Shown here in pieces: positions 1 to 10,731 of a stretch of 64,000 nt of DNA (its first letter is position 1; every line of letters starts with the position of its first letter). Source of the stretch: Ophioceras dolichostomum (Eukaryota; Ascomycota; Sordariomycetes; Magnaporthales; Ophioceraceae); assembly GCA_003049485.1 (NCBI GenBank), contig PYST01000127.1, forward strand, positions 36,698 to 100,697, read 5' to 3'. The translations under genes and the position numbers were made by a program. The notes under the pieces were generated by a model. That model did not search any database. It was given only the letters and a program-made list of their open reading frames with translations, and was not told where the DNA came from.

Positions 1-980
1 TGCACTTCAGCCTCGTCTGCCTGCGTTTTTACCCCTTTTTGCGGCGTTCAGATTCTTCTGTTCGTCTCTGTCTCTACTCTCAGGCCTCGAAGTCAGACCC
101 TCTTGCAGTTCGCTCTTTAGCACCTTTTGGCGTTCTTTGCACCTTTATTTTCCTGCTCCTGTGCACCTTCAGCCTCGATGTGCTTCTCTCTCGGCTTTTC
201 AGCTTGCGGATCTTCCTTGCTCTTCTTGTCTTCTCTGCGACATTCGAGCTTCGATTTCCCCTTTGTCTGTCTGCCCTACCTTCATACAGCACTTTCTGGC
301 TCTGACCCTTTATTGTTTCTGCTTCTCCTCGCAGTTTTCAACTCGACTTTTCACTACACAGGTCTCTGCTGCTTGCTCTCAACCCCTTTCCCGGAACTTG
401 AGACTCGCTGCTTTTTACCTGTTGTTTTGCATCTGCACTTCGAGCTTTTTGCTGCTTGCTATCTGCTTTTCCAGTATGCAGATCAGATTTCACCCCTGTT
501 CTGCTGTCTACTGTCTTGTGCTTCAGACCTCGTTGCTTGCCGTCTGCTTTTTCCAGCACTCAGACGTCGTCCTAACTGTCTGTTTGTTGCTCTCAACTTT
601 CGGCTTTACTGGCTTCTTCTGTCTGATTCCGAGCACTTCCAGGCTTTATCTTGCCGCTTTTAGCATCAGCACCCTTTGGCTTTGCCCCCTACCTGCTGTC
701 CCGCACTCTCGGCTTTTTCTGCCTTTTGTCGTCTGGCCTTCAGCATTTCTGGCTCTGCCGCTATCTGGTTGCCACTCGTACTTGGAAGCTTCTGCCGTTC
801 TTTGCCTTTTTTTCAGCACTTCTGACTCTGTCATACACTCTCTGTTCTTCAGCTGATCAGATTTTGCTGTTCCTTCTCAGCTCCCCGGCACTCAGACTTC
901 GACATTTGTTGTCTGTTCTAAAGCTCTTTGTACCTTGAAGACACAACCCCTTTTTTGTCGCTTTATCTCTCACCGTCGAC
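1..980. repeat. Degenerate pyrimidine-rich repeat block
   Basis: The + strand is strongly enriched in C and T. It repeats variants of a word close to GCACTCAGACTTCG or GCACTTCAGCCTCG (near 1-15, 160-176, 433-445, 515-532, 553-569, 629-642, 701-722, 809-825 and 888-904), separated by CTGCTTGC and CTTTTTCTGCC variants. The spacing is irregular, as in a decayed minisatellite. Because stop codons are depleted by composition, long overlapping open frames appear on the + strand, but none has family-like content. The same texture runs into the 30-bp coding repeat at the start of the MFS gene. No gene is called here. Confidence 0.6.
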
Positions 981-1070
981 ATGGGTTTCTTCAACTGGAT
1001 CTCTGGTCTGCTCGGCTTCTTCACCTGGTGCTCTGGTCTTTTCGGTTCGTTCACCTGGTTCTCTCGTCTG
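981..1070 (+). repeat. Three 30-bp tandem repeats at the MFS N-terminus
   Basis: Three in-frame copies encode GFFNWISGLL, GFFTWCSGLF and GSFTWFSRLS. They directly follow the pyrimidine-rich block and look like its continuation. The family is not known to carry such repeats, so they may be accidental coding sequence. Confidence 0.7.
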
Positions 1071-2264
1071 TCCGGCAAGACGCAGAACGGAGATGACGCA
1101 GATCATGGCGTACGCCAGAACCGCCGCCAGCGCCGCCAACCACCCAGATGGTCCTTTGGCATCCTCAACGACCCGTACACGGCTGAAGTCCCAGGTAAGT
1201 TATTCAGTCCAGAAACTAAACAAACCACCGAAGAAACGCGAACATGCTGTTATCGTTTCAGCTGCTGACTCTGGCTTTCCCCTTTTTTTTCAGGTTCCAT
1301 CTTGCTGCTCCCGGACAAGGATCAAGACAGGCCCATAGCTCTGCAGAGCTTCGCTCGCCGTCTCACGATCTCGACATATACCCCGGAGATGCTTCGCGCG
1401 GACGGCCGGAACCCCAAGGAAAAGGTCAAGGAGTCCAGCAGAGGGTTCGTACTCGTCCCACAGCCGGACGAGAGCCCAAACGACCCCCTGAACTGGCCTG
1501 TCTGGCGCCGCAACGTCGCTCTGCTCTGCCTGGGTCTGTACTGCCTGAACGCCGGCGGCCTCACGGCCATCCTCTCCGCCGGCCTCACCGTCCTGGCCCA
1601 CGACCTGCACGCCTCCATGGCCCAGACGGCGCTGACGGCCGGCCTCTTCATGCTCGGCGTCGGCGTCGGGTCCGTTTTCCTCACCCCAACGGCAATCCTG
1701 TGGGGCAAACGGCCCATGTACCTGGCGTCCTGCGTGGCCGTGGCGGCGTGCACGGTCTGGTGTGCGGCTTCCCCGACCCTTGGCTCCCTCCTCGCGGCGC
1801 GGTTCGTCCAGGGCTTCTTCGTGAGCCCGATCGAGACTCTTCCAGGAGCCAGCATAAACGAGCTGTTCTTCCTGCACCAGAGGTCGTTCCGCGTCGGCGT
1901 CTACACCCTCCTCCTCCTGGCCGGAAAGAACCTCGTGCCGATGATGAGCGCGATGGTTATCCAGGACGTTCACTAGAGATGGGTGTTCTGGTAAGTTATG
2001 AGAACATCGTCTTCCACTGATAGCTGCCTATCCAGTCTTGATGCCCATTGCTGTGAAATCGAACACTAATCCTTTCTTCACATGCTAGGAGCATGGCCGT
2101 GGTAATCGGGGCCAACTTGCCTCTCCTGTTCTTCGGCCTGCCGGAGTCCTTCTGGGACCGCCAGCCCCTCCCCCAGAGAACTCTCCTGCGCCGGCTGTCC
2201 GTCGTGGCCGGCACGGAGGCGTCCTGGGGGAGGAGGGGCTGGCACGACGGCCCGGATGATGGCG

Positions 2265-2332
2265 ACAACGGTGGCGGCAACGGCAACGGCAACGGCCACG
2301 GCAACGGCAACGGCAACAACGGCGGCGATGGC
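2265..2332 (+). repeat. Asn-Gly coding microsatellite in the MFS loop
   Basis: A GGCAAC hexanucleotide repeat encodes alternating Asn and Gly (with one His) in the central cytoplasmic loop of the MFS gene. Lengths of such tracts usually vary between strains. Confidence 0.8.
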
Positions 2333-4111
2333 TCCTCCCGGGGCCGCGAGCGGCCGGCCTGGTACCCAGGCTCAACGGCCAGATACTACCCCGCCGGACA
2401 AGTTGAGGCGCTAGGGGCGCTCCTGATCAAGCAGCAGCAGCAGCAGGAGCAGTCGGAGAGCTCGTCGTCGACCCAGACCCCGGAGTCTGGGAGACCACCC
2501 AAGTCCAAGAAGCCAGTCGGACCCCCCGAACCGGTGTATTGGCCTTGGCAAACGGACACGTACTTCCCGTCCGGACAAATCGAGGCGCTCCATGCTGCTC
2601 TGGCGAACGCGGATCCCCACAGTCGCCACCTTGCCACTGTACACGGGCCAAAGAGAGAGCGTGTGTTGTTGCCTATGGAGAAGGGGGAGAGGGAGTCTAG
2701 CTCTACCGACTCTGGAAAAGAGCGATGGCTCACGCCCCCGGAGTATCCTCGACAACGGTGCTCAAAGTTCGACCACCCAGTCTTCCCATTTTGGGAACCC
2801 GCGTTCAGATATGCCAGGCCGCGGGATTGGCCAATGGTACCACCCCGCACAACCGACGGACAGGTCGACGAGCCCTCGCCCCCTCGTCGACGACGCGAGA
2901 TGACGCCGCCGCTGTCGCCAAAGTCTCTGCCGCCAGCGCGCGGCCTTGGCGCTTCTGAAGACTACCAGCAGCAGCCGCGTCTACTAAGCGACGTGCCTGC
3001 CAGCCCAGACGACACGCACGGGCGGGTGGCCTTCTCGATGCTGCCGTGGCCAACGCTGACAACAACAGCCGACAATGGCGACCTCCTCCCTAACGCGCGG
3101 GACCGCGGCCACCAGACAACCGAGGAGGACCTGCGCGCCTTAGCTGCGATCAATAACAGTAGCAGCTACACCGAGGCCCTGCGCAAGCAGCCGGCCGAGA
3201 CCTACGCGCAGCAGCTCAAACCCTGGCGCTGGCGGCGGCTCGTCGACAGAGACAGGTGGATCCACGCCGCCGTGCGGCCGTTCGCGCTGCTGGCGAACAT
3301 GAATGTGCTGTGGGCCGCCACGATGTACAGCTTCTCGATGGGCTGGATGGTGGTCGTCGCCATGTCGCTGGCGAAGCTGTTCATGGAGGACCGCTTCGGC
3401 CTGAGCAAGACCGAGCTCGGGTTCATGTACCTCTCGCCACTTGTGTTCTCGATCATCGGCACTGTGGCGGTCGGGTTCGTTTCTGACTTCGTGGTCCAAT
3501 ACGTAAGTTGTCAAGTTTCTCCTTTTCCTCATCATCAATCGGTGTTCGCGTCGGTGTTCTTCGGATTCCATGCTGGTACCCAGACAGGCAGGCCACTTGC
3601 TTACCTGCCTACCTACTTTGCTCGTTCCTAGATGGCGCGACACAACCGAGGTGTATACGAACCGGAGTTCAGGCTCCTGATGCTGCTCCCGTCGACCATC
3701 GCGACCGTCGCGGGGCTGATCGTGTTCGGCAGGTCCGCCCAGTCGGCCGCCGACGTGGTCACGCCGACCGTCATGTTCGGCATCGTCTCCCTCGGAGGCT
3801 CGCTGGGCGCCAGCACGGCCATCTCGTACGCCATCGACTGCGCGAGGGACTATCCCGCCGAGGTGATGGTCTCCCTGAGCGTGTTCAAGAACATCCTGCA
3901 CGGCATGGTCTTCTCGGCCTTCGCGGTCGAGTGGATCGACAGGGACGGGCCGTCCACCGTGTTCATGTCGTTCGGGGTCATGCACCTCGCCGTGGCGCTG
4001 TCGGCCGTGCCCATGTACGTCTTCGGGAAGAGGGCCAGGATGTGGGCGGCGCGGATGGACCTGATGGAGAAGCTGAGGAGGTCGAAGCGGTTCGGCGAGC
4101 GTGAATCGTGA

Positions 4112-4604
4112 ACGCGGGAAAGCCAATTCCTACCTATGAAATGCAGAGAGCTATCAGGGATGAGGTCTAGAAGATATTATGCTTAGCGATTATGTTTAGA
4201 TCGATATTGTTAGGGACTAGTCTGATGAAGAGTAGGTTCGGAGGATGAGGATGGTTCGGCTCGCTGAAGTTTGGGATGGCGATATGGTCGTCATCATCGT
4301 TCCTTTTATCTGTTGAATTGGCCTTCACATAGATCCCCTTCGATATCTCCTGCGTCGGTCGGTTGGTATTCCTAATGAGACATCCTTTCCCTCGCTTTCG
4401 CATTCGAGCTTTCGTTTTTATGCACGAAAAAAGACCGTCGTGATGTGAAGTCTCCTGGATCACAAACCGAAAACCCTGCCCCACTTCTCAGCCGGCGCCT
4501 CCGCTTTCAGGTCATCGAAGGCATCAACAACTTCTCTCTCTGCTCTGTTCCTACAACCATACCAACTCTTCTTTACATCTTTACTTTCTTGGAGCGTATA
4601 GGGA
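4112..4604. other. Intergenic: MFS 3' flank and ELP6 promoter
   Basis: This 493-nt spacer lies between two genes on the same strand. It is AT-richer than its flanks, with a CT-rich stretch (4493-4590) just before the ELP6 start, as is usual for fungal leaders. No further gene, tRNA or repeat was seen. Confidence 0.6.
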
Positions 4605-5854
4605 ATGGCGGCACGCACACTGCCTCCCCTGCTGAAGCACTACCTCGCCCTCCCGCCCGAGGCGTCCCTGCTTATGCTCTCTGGGATTCTTGGGGCGAGC
4701 ACTAATTGGCTCGTGCTACGGCACCTGGCTGCCCTGCTGGGGAGTAACGCTGCCGGCGCCCAACAACAACAAACACAACGACAACCGCAACCACGACGGG
4801 TTGCCTCTCTTGGAGATGATCAAGTCGGAGAGAGAGACGGTGACGGAGGAGAAGAAGAGACTGCCGTGCTCCTCGTGAGCTTTCTGAGGGACTTTGCGTT
4901 CTGGCGGGACAGCGCTGGACGGCTGGTAAGGTGCCCCCGCCCCAGCTCTCAGCTCAGTGATGGACTTCTCCGTCCATTTCCTTTTTTTTTTTTTTTACCA
5001 CCGATTTATCGGCGGATGTGCGGCGAACGACAGGTCAGGTTTGGCTAATTCGCTTCGCGCCTCTCTCCATCTAGCGTGTTGACCTGCCCGCTCTGGCCAA
5101 AAAAGGCCGGTTCGGTTTCGTCGACGGTCTCACGGGGCTGTTCTCCCAGGTCCTCCCTCCTCAGGCGGCGGGCCCTGGGCAGCAGCAGCCGAGGACGTCC
5201 CGGCGGCTCGTCTGGGGCCAGCCGAGGCAGGGGATGCAGGGCATCGCGGCGACGCTGCATGAGGCTGTCGATGAGCTACTCAAGCTCCAGCACACACCTG
5301 CCGGCGGGAGCGGACCTCGCCGAAAACTCGTGTTAGTAGTTGACCAGCCTGATCTGTTACTCGCCGCTGCTGGGCCGGAGGCTACCGTCACGGAGCTGAG
5401 GAATATGTTGATGGATCTACGTGAGGTGCGTTGCTATTTGTCCATGATATCCTGAAGCCCTCGTCCTTTTAGTTGTATGCTATCCGTGAAGCCGCCAGCT
5501 AGCTAGCTGTAGGTACCTAGCCCGTTCACTGACAATTATGTATAGAAGGTGCATGCCTGCATCGTGACTATCTCTGCAGACGAGCCGTTAGTTTCCGTCC
5601 AGACCACAACCCTCGAGAGGGAGCATGCCTCACTACTTCTCTCGCTTGCGCACGAAGCTAGGACGGTGCTGAGCTTGAGGCTGCTTGACACGGGTACTGC
5701 GAACGACGTTAGCGGGGTGTTGAGGATAACTCGAGGAGGAGCAGACGCAGATGATGATGGAGAGGACGGCAGCCGGGGGGTCGAGGAGCACGAGTACCTT
5801 TACCATGTCGGCGGCGATGGCGGAGTTCGTGTGTTTGAGAGGGGAGGCCACTAG
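4605..5854 (+). CDS. ELP6: Elongator complex protein 6 (ELP6)
   Basis: Elp6 is a subunit of the Elp4-Elp5-Elp6 RecA-like ring of Elongator, which supports modification of wobble uridines (mcm5/ncm5) in cytoplasmic tRNAs. There are three exons, 4605-4925, 5075-5425 and 5546-5854, all joined in phase 0, with introns of 149 and 120 nt (GTAAGG and GTGCGT donors). They give 326 residues, close to the usual fungal length. Family hallmarks are LLVSFLRDFAFW in exon 1, GRFGFVDGLTGLF at the start of exon 2, VLVVDQPDLLLAAAG, and TISADEPLVS with TTLEREHASLLLSLAHEA in exon 3, followed by the conserved LLDTGTANDVSGVLRITRGG. No Walker A loop is present, as expected for Elp4-6. Residues 45-90 form a Gln/Arg/Glu-rich insertion. 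The start is the first in-frame ATG and leads straight into a conserved hydrophobic N-terminus. Confidence 0.92.
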
Positions 5855-6352
5855 TGTGATGCGATAGATTCACAGACGACTTTGAGCCGAGTTGCTCAAG
5901 TCATCCTAGAACAGTAACAGTTGATAGACAAAAGTTCGTGCACCTGCGCAAGGAGGCCAGCAGGAACACAACCTGGTTTCACCTTTTCCCATATTGATGT
6001 TTTGTTTTCATTTGGTGGTTGGTGATGATTTGATGATGAGAAAAATGCCCGAACGATAAGCATTAAGAAAAACGCCGTTTCTCGAACCGGTCTCACATTC
6101 GCCATTTGGTTTTTTTTGGTTCCTCGCGCGGGTTCTGCTGTCTCTTTCCGTCCCATCAATCGTCAGACAGGGAAGAGAGATAGGAGAGACGAACGACGAT
6201 GATTGTGAGAAGAAAGAAGAACTCCCTGGGAATCCCATGGTCCAATCGTCAAGCAGCAGTTAAAGAAATCCCACGCCTACAACCGTCCCTTAACCCAACA
6301 AGAGAAACAAGCCCGTCATCGTCCACTCTCGAATGCGCCATCAAATCCCCCT
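5855..6352. other. Convergent intergenic spacer ELP6 / RPL37
   Basis: This 498-nt region lies between the stop codons of two converging genes and should hold both 3' UTRs. It is AT-rich around 5990-6080 and no open frame has family similarity. No RNA gene was recognised. Confidence 0.6.
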
Positions 6353-7226
6353 TCACGCGGTAGCAGTCACAGGGCCGCGGGAGCCCTTGGGCGCGCCGGT
6401 CTGGAAGCCGTTCTTGAATCTCCGGGAAATGGTGCTGAGGTACCGCATGCGGCCGGTGCCGGTGGTCTTTCTCCGCTTGGCCTTCTCGCTCCAGTTGACT
6501 ATGCGATTCCCAAGCAAGTCAGCATGCGTTTTGTTTTGGTCCAGTGCTAGAAATACCATGTCCTCCTTCGTGGTGTCCGCAGTGCCTCCATCCCCCCAGC
6601 CCTCCTAAACCTCCAAATCTTCTAATCTTCAAGTCGGCTTCGAGGTCCACTCCACGGGGTAAGATGGTGAGGGATGGTAACGAGATGGTAGCGGGGGTGA
6701 GTCTCAAAGTGAGGGCGGGGGACAACATACACTTCCGGGTCTTAGCGGCAGGGTATCCGCACGAGGCGCAGGTCTTCTTCTGGATGTGCAGGGAACGGCG
6801 GCCTTTACATCGTGGTGATGTCTCCGTGTCAGCTTCCTCTCCCGATGACAATGGTGTGCGTTTCTCCATTTCCACGGCTCCTTCTCCCCGTCCTCTTCCC
6901 CTTCCTTCTCCTTCTCCTTTTGCTCCTCTTGCTGCTCGTCCACCATTTGTCGCCTCAAAAACCTCAGACAGCCTCCCCAAAATGCTACGCCATGGTCACT
7001 TTGTTCGATCGTTCGTTGCCGGTGCAGGGAATGGGAGAACTAACCGCACCGACGGCACAGGCCGTGGGTCTTGTTGTGGCGCTTTCCGAAGCTAGAGGTA
7101 CCCTTCGCTATAGGATCGTCAGTATTGGTATCGGCATCGGCTTTGGATTCGAACGCGACAACCAAACGGCTTCGGGGTTGTATCGAAGAGGTGCGAGGGG
7201 AGTGGTGCGGGCGGCAACGTACTCAT
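6353..7226 (-). CDS. RPL37: 60S ribosomal protein eL37 (L37)
   Basis: eL37 is a small zinc-binding protein of the large ribosomal subunit. The gene has four exons on the minus strand: 7223-7226 (only ATGA), 7045-7107, 6731-6802 and 6353-6498. Introns are 115, 242 and 232 nt with donors GTACGT, GTTAGT and GTATGT. The joined frame is 285 nt, giving 94 residues (family about 92). It shows GTSSFGKRHNKTHGLCRRCG, then RRSLHIQKKTCASCGYPAAK, then NWSEKAKRRKTTGTGRMRYL and KNGFQTGAPKGSRGP. The zinc ligands are Cys19, Cys22, Cys34 and Cys37. The 4-nt coding first exon is typical of this gene in filamentous ascomycetes, where the first intron sits right after the start codon. Two small open frames in the area are just its single exons. 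Identity is certain from near-invariant residues. Confidence 0.95.
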
Positions 7227-10200
7227 CTTGTCGGTATTTCTGTGCGTCGAGAAAACGGCCGCAGAGTTAGTTCGCGGGACACTCAAAGCCAATTGGCGAT
7301 TGGAATGGAGAGTCCAGAGAGTCAAGAATCGGAACGCACCTTCACGACAAATCTGAAAGGGAGAAAAGGGTCGTCACGGTCGTCGGGGTCAAAGGTTGAA
7401 TGGCATCAGAAAAGCTCGCTGAGCATCTCCGTCGAAAATGCGTGACCCGGCTCGGTTTGTGCGAGTGGATCGGCTCTAGGGCTCCAAAATTTTACATGGT
7501 CTGTGCGCATTCGATAAGATACGGATAAGGATACGATGAATCGTTCAGTCAGTCTCAGAATCACGTAATCAGGCTCGTCACATGACCTGACAGATGATCT
7601 TGGCCAGTTTTCGCTCCGGACTCTTCATCCCTCCATCAATGCACTTAATAAACCGTGTCGACGCTCATAGGCAGCTGGAAAGGCTACAGCAATTCTTTCT
7701 GTTCAGCTCCCTTCCCCCTCCATACATTCCCCCTCCACTCCTACACCTTACGTCCTGTGAAAGCTGCTATACTGTACTTTATTCCTTGGCTGGTCTGCCT
7801 GGTTGAGTGACCAGTCCCACCAGACTCTCCGACCAGACTCCCTCGCCCCTGGGTACAGCATCCCGAGCGCTCTCGTCGCCTCTTTTGCATAGGAGCATTA
7901 TCGGCTTGCGACAGTGTGCTACGTGGCGGGCGATGATGATGCCCGAAAGTCTCAATCCTCTAAGGCACGCTCCCGCACAGAACCCGAAATGGCGTGGTTC
8001 CGGCTACGATGGTACACTTCGTCTGTCTAAGTTCCGCCTCGCAACAGGTCCCGCGTTCGTGACGGTATCCTCCTGCGTTACGAGACAAAGAAGGAAGCTG
8101 TATTCGCGTTGATATGACCCAGAGTGTTATGCATCATCTGCGGCTAGCAGCAGCCGCCTGCCCGGGAGCAGACGAAAACGCTTGGTCGGCCATCGTGTTC
8201 CTCTTGGGAGGTGGCCTCGAGTGCGGCCTCGGCTGACACGTCTGACAGCAGCATGACTGTGGGAAAGAGAGAACTCGGACAAAATACGCACCGAGGGTGA
8301 TGGTCTCCCGAGACTCCTCGAGAGCCGCACGACTTGTGCTCCGCCAAATACCTGAACGAAAACGGCGTCTTGTGCACGTGCGGAAAGCGACGGCTGTGGT
8401 CGGGTGGTCGACGACCACGTCCTACCCTTCTTTGTCGCGCCGTGGAACCTCATAGCCGTGCCGCGGCGACACAGAGTCCAATAAAAACCAAAGAGAAACG
8501 CGTGCTACGAGTACAACGCGTGCTTGGCATGCCCGTAGTTGTGTGTGTTACATTCTCGACAGCCGGAACGGATAATAGTGGCGAGAGTCGAAGAAGAAAA
8601 AATTGATGATATATCTGCTGACTGACGGACGGCCACGAAAACGGCTGCTCGCCTCGTCGGCGTCGCACCCGCTCCTATTTCCTATTGATACGTCCCCCGT
8701 CTCACGGGTGGGCATGCGGAACGGAGCGGGCAGACGGAGCATGATTCTCCCGTCCTATCAAGGACGCTTCTCGCCAATATATCGGCGGGCAGCCGGGGCC
8801 GGGCAGACAGGCCGGCCGCAATATCGGAGAGTCTTGTCTGGACGCTCTCCTGGTGGACTGAGTAACTCCCTAGAGGTAGTAACTGAGGTAGGCAGAGGTA
8901 CCTAGCCAGTTTTGCTCCCAGGCAATGGGTAGTTCGGCACGCAGAGCGTCAAAGTCAAACCAGGCTCCAGTGCTGAGACGGCACGGAAGCGGGTGCGCGC
9001 ATCCGGTGCTGGCATTCACGAGCTGGGGGCCAGGCCAAGAGGATACATTGTCTCGGGGACAGCGCTCGCTAAGGACGAGGCCGGTGATCTCAATATCACG
9101 CTCAGACGGTCTCTGTTGCTGACCCCCCCTGTCGGCTAGTTGCATCTCCGTAGAGAAGCGAGCGCGTGGGCTCTCTTCTATGCGACGCATCGACCTTTTC
9201 GGCCACCATCACATCGCCTGCTGCTGGGGCCTGCGGTGATGGCATGATATTCTTACTCGGATGCCTGTCGCCGCTTTGCGGAATGCGCCTCGCCAGAGCG
9301 AAGGGGGTGTGTGACTATATTCCAAATTCGGAGGCGCACTTGCAGCATCATGATATCGTCACCGCCTACCCCCATGTCTTCTATCACCTCGCAGGCCCAA
9401 CATCAATACTCTGCCCGACCCATCGTCTCATAATCCTCCGAAGCACATCCATGGATACCTGCCTGTCGGGACACCAAGAAAGCGCTAGGCGGAACCTTGA
9501 CTCCGTACCATGCCCTCTCGAGCGCAGTCTCACCGACCTCCTGTACCCATGTTCTGCCATGTTCTGGTGTCGGTGTGAGCTGGTTACTAGGCCAGGGTCT
9601 CTTGCTTGCAGATGAAGGATGGCTAGAGCAGGAGTAGTAGTACCCCGTTGCTACAGTGTCACCTGCAGGATGGAGAATACCGACTTATTGGCCTAACAGG
9701 CGCCAGCTCATCATCCCCTACCGCACATACGATATACAGAGTCGGAGGCTCGGAGACATCCTAGCGAGAAAAGCCAAGTTTCTGACTGAGTACCACAGCT
9801 ACAGGCATGGTATTTTCCTTCCTGGCAAACCACTCGACCCATTCGAGACGCAGTTCGCATCTGCCCACACCGGCGGCCATCCCCGGACAAAGAAAAAAAC
9901 CGATATGCATGCAGCTCTAAGTCGGTTGGTTCCAGGAGGCCTGTTCAGCTTCCCCTCTTGTGATGGTATCTACTGGGGCAAGGGCCTTCCGTCATGGTGT
10001 GGGTCGTCTCAACCCCGCACCCGCCGCTGCGCTCCCGAACCACCGGCATGCAGAAGATCAATCCTGGCCGCTCTGCTAACAATCGAGAACCCCAAAACTT
10101 TTCTCTGGGGGAAATGGAAGCTCCGAGATCCTCGCGTGAGTGTTCCACGAAACGAAAAATGCCATACTTCGGATTTTGGGGAGTCGAGCGAGTCCCCCGT

Positions 10201-10731
10201 CTCCTTGCTCTCCTTGCTCTCATTTCTCTTTCGGCCTCGTCTTCGCACTTACTCTCACTAGTATCTCTATCACTCCCCATTTCTCGCTCACAAAACATCA
10301 ATGCTGCGGACGGCAGGAGGCAAGCTACCTTAGGTAGCAGGAAGCAAAGAAACAACTGGACTAGAAAGAGCTATGGCTGTCGGATTGAAGCTCCGAGCTC
10401 TTCTGCCGCGCCCAGATGACATAGCATTACATAACGTTCTGGATAAACTAGATGATCCCGATGAATTGGATATATCCATCGTCTGATTTGTCCCCTCACT
10501 TTCATGGGATGGAAGAGGGGGAATAGGAAATAGTCAGAAAACAACTTCATTCGTGTCTCGCGACTCTGCCCTCTCAGGATTCTCAAGATCGTGCTCAGAG
10601 AAGAATTGTGCGTGAGCCGAAATACTAGTAGTGTTATGTGAAGTGGCATCCAGCGTGACCTCAGAAAAGGAAGGAGGGCAAATCAGTAAACACACATCAG
10701 CGAAGGAACCAGACAGTCCGAACGGGCAAAG
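7227..10731. other. Divergent intergenic region RPL37 / dioxygenase
   Basis: This 3.5-kb region separates two divergent genes. It contains the RPL37 promoter at its left end. Short open frames occur on both strands (for example 9656-10261 and 9945-10355), but they overlap antisense, lack family motifs and show no splice-linked extension. No tRNA, LTR or terminal inverted repeat was recognised. It is unusually long for a ribosomal protein promoter and may include unannotated non-coding transcription or a lost gene. Confidence 0.5.
7476..7483 (-). promoter_or_regulatory. Candidate ribosomal-protein promoter element (AGCCCTAG)
   Basis: Read on the minus strand this is AGCCCTAG, about 250 nt upstream of the RPL37 start. 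It resembles the ARCCCTAA Tbf1-type box known at fungal ribosomal-protein genes but differs in the last base. The assignment rests on position and similarity only. Confidence 0.25.

Larger units (their letters stand above)
981..4111 (+). pseudogene. MFS transporter, interrupted by an in-frame TAG
   Basis: This is a major facilitator superfamily transporter of the fungal drug/polyamine-antiporter type. It has four exons, 981-1194, 1294-1990, 2089-3502 and 3632-4111, with introns of 99, 98 and 129 nt using GTAAGT donors and CTGAC/CTAAT branch sites. The phases join to 935 codons. Exon 1 carries the family start region GILNDPYTAEVPG. Exon 2 encodes helices 1-5. Exon 3 holds a hydrophilic loop of about 330 residues with Asn-Gly repeats and then helices 7-9. 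Exon 4 encodes the last helices. Codon 299 (1974-1976) is TAG where the family motif WRWVFW needs the first Trp; the rest of the motif (RWVFW) follows in frame. All else stays open, so this is a recent loss-of-function allele, a sequencing error, or a readthrough site. The only in-frame ATG is at 981, inside a 30-bp tandem repeat, so the true N-terminus is uncertain. The substrate cannot be predicted. Confidence 0.8.

Noticed and set aside
127..856. Overlapping long open frames (up to 239 codons) on the + strand
   Set aside because: They lie in a pyrimidine-rich degenerate repeat where stops are depleted; no family motifs, and several frames are open at once.
3140..4126. 328-codon minus-strand open frame
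   Set aside because: Antisense shadow of the GC-rich MFS exons 3 and 4; His/Arg/Asp-rich translation without family content, crossing the MFS intron.
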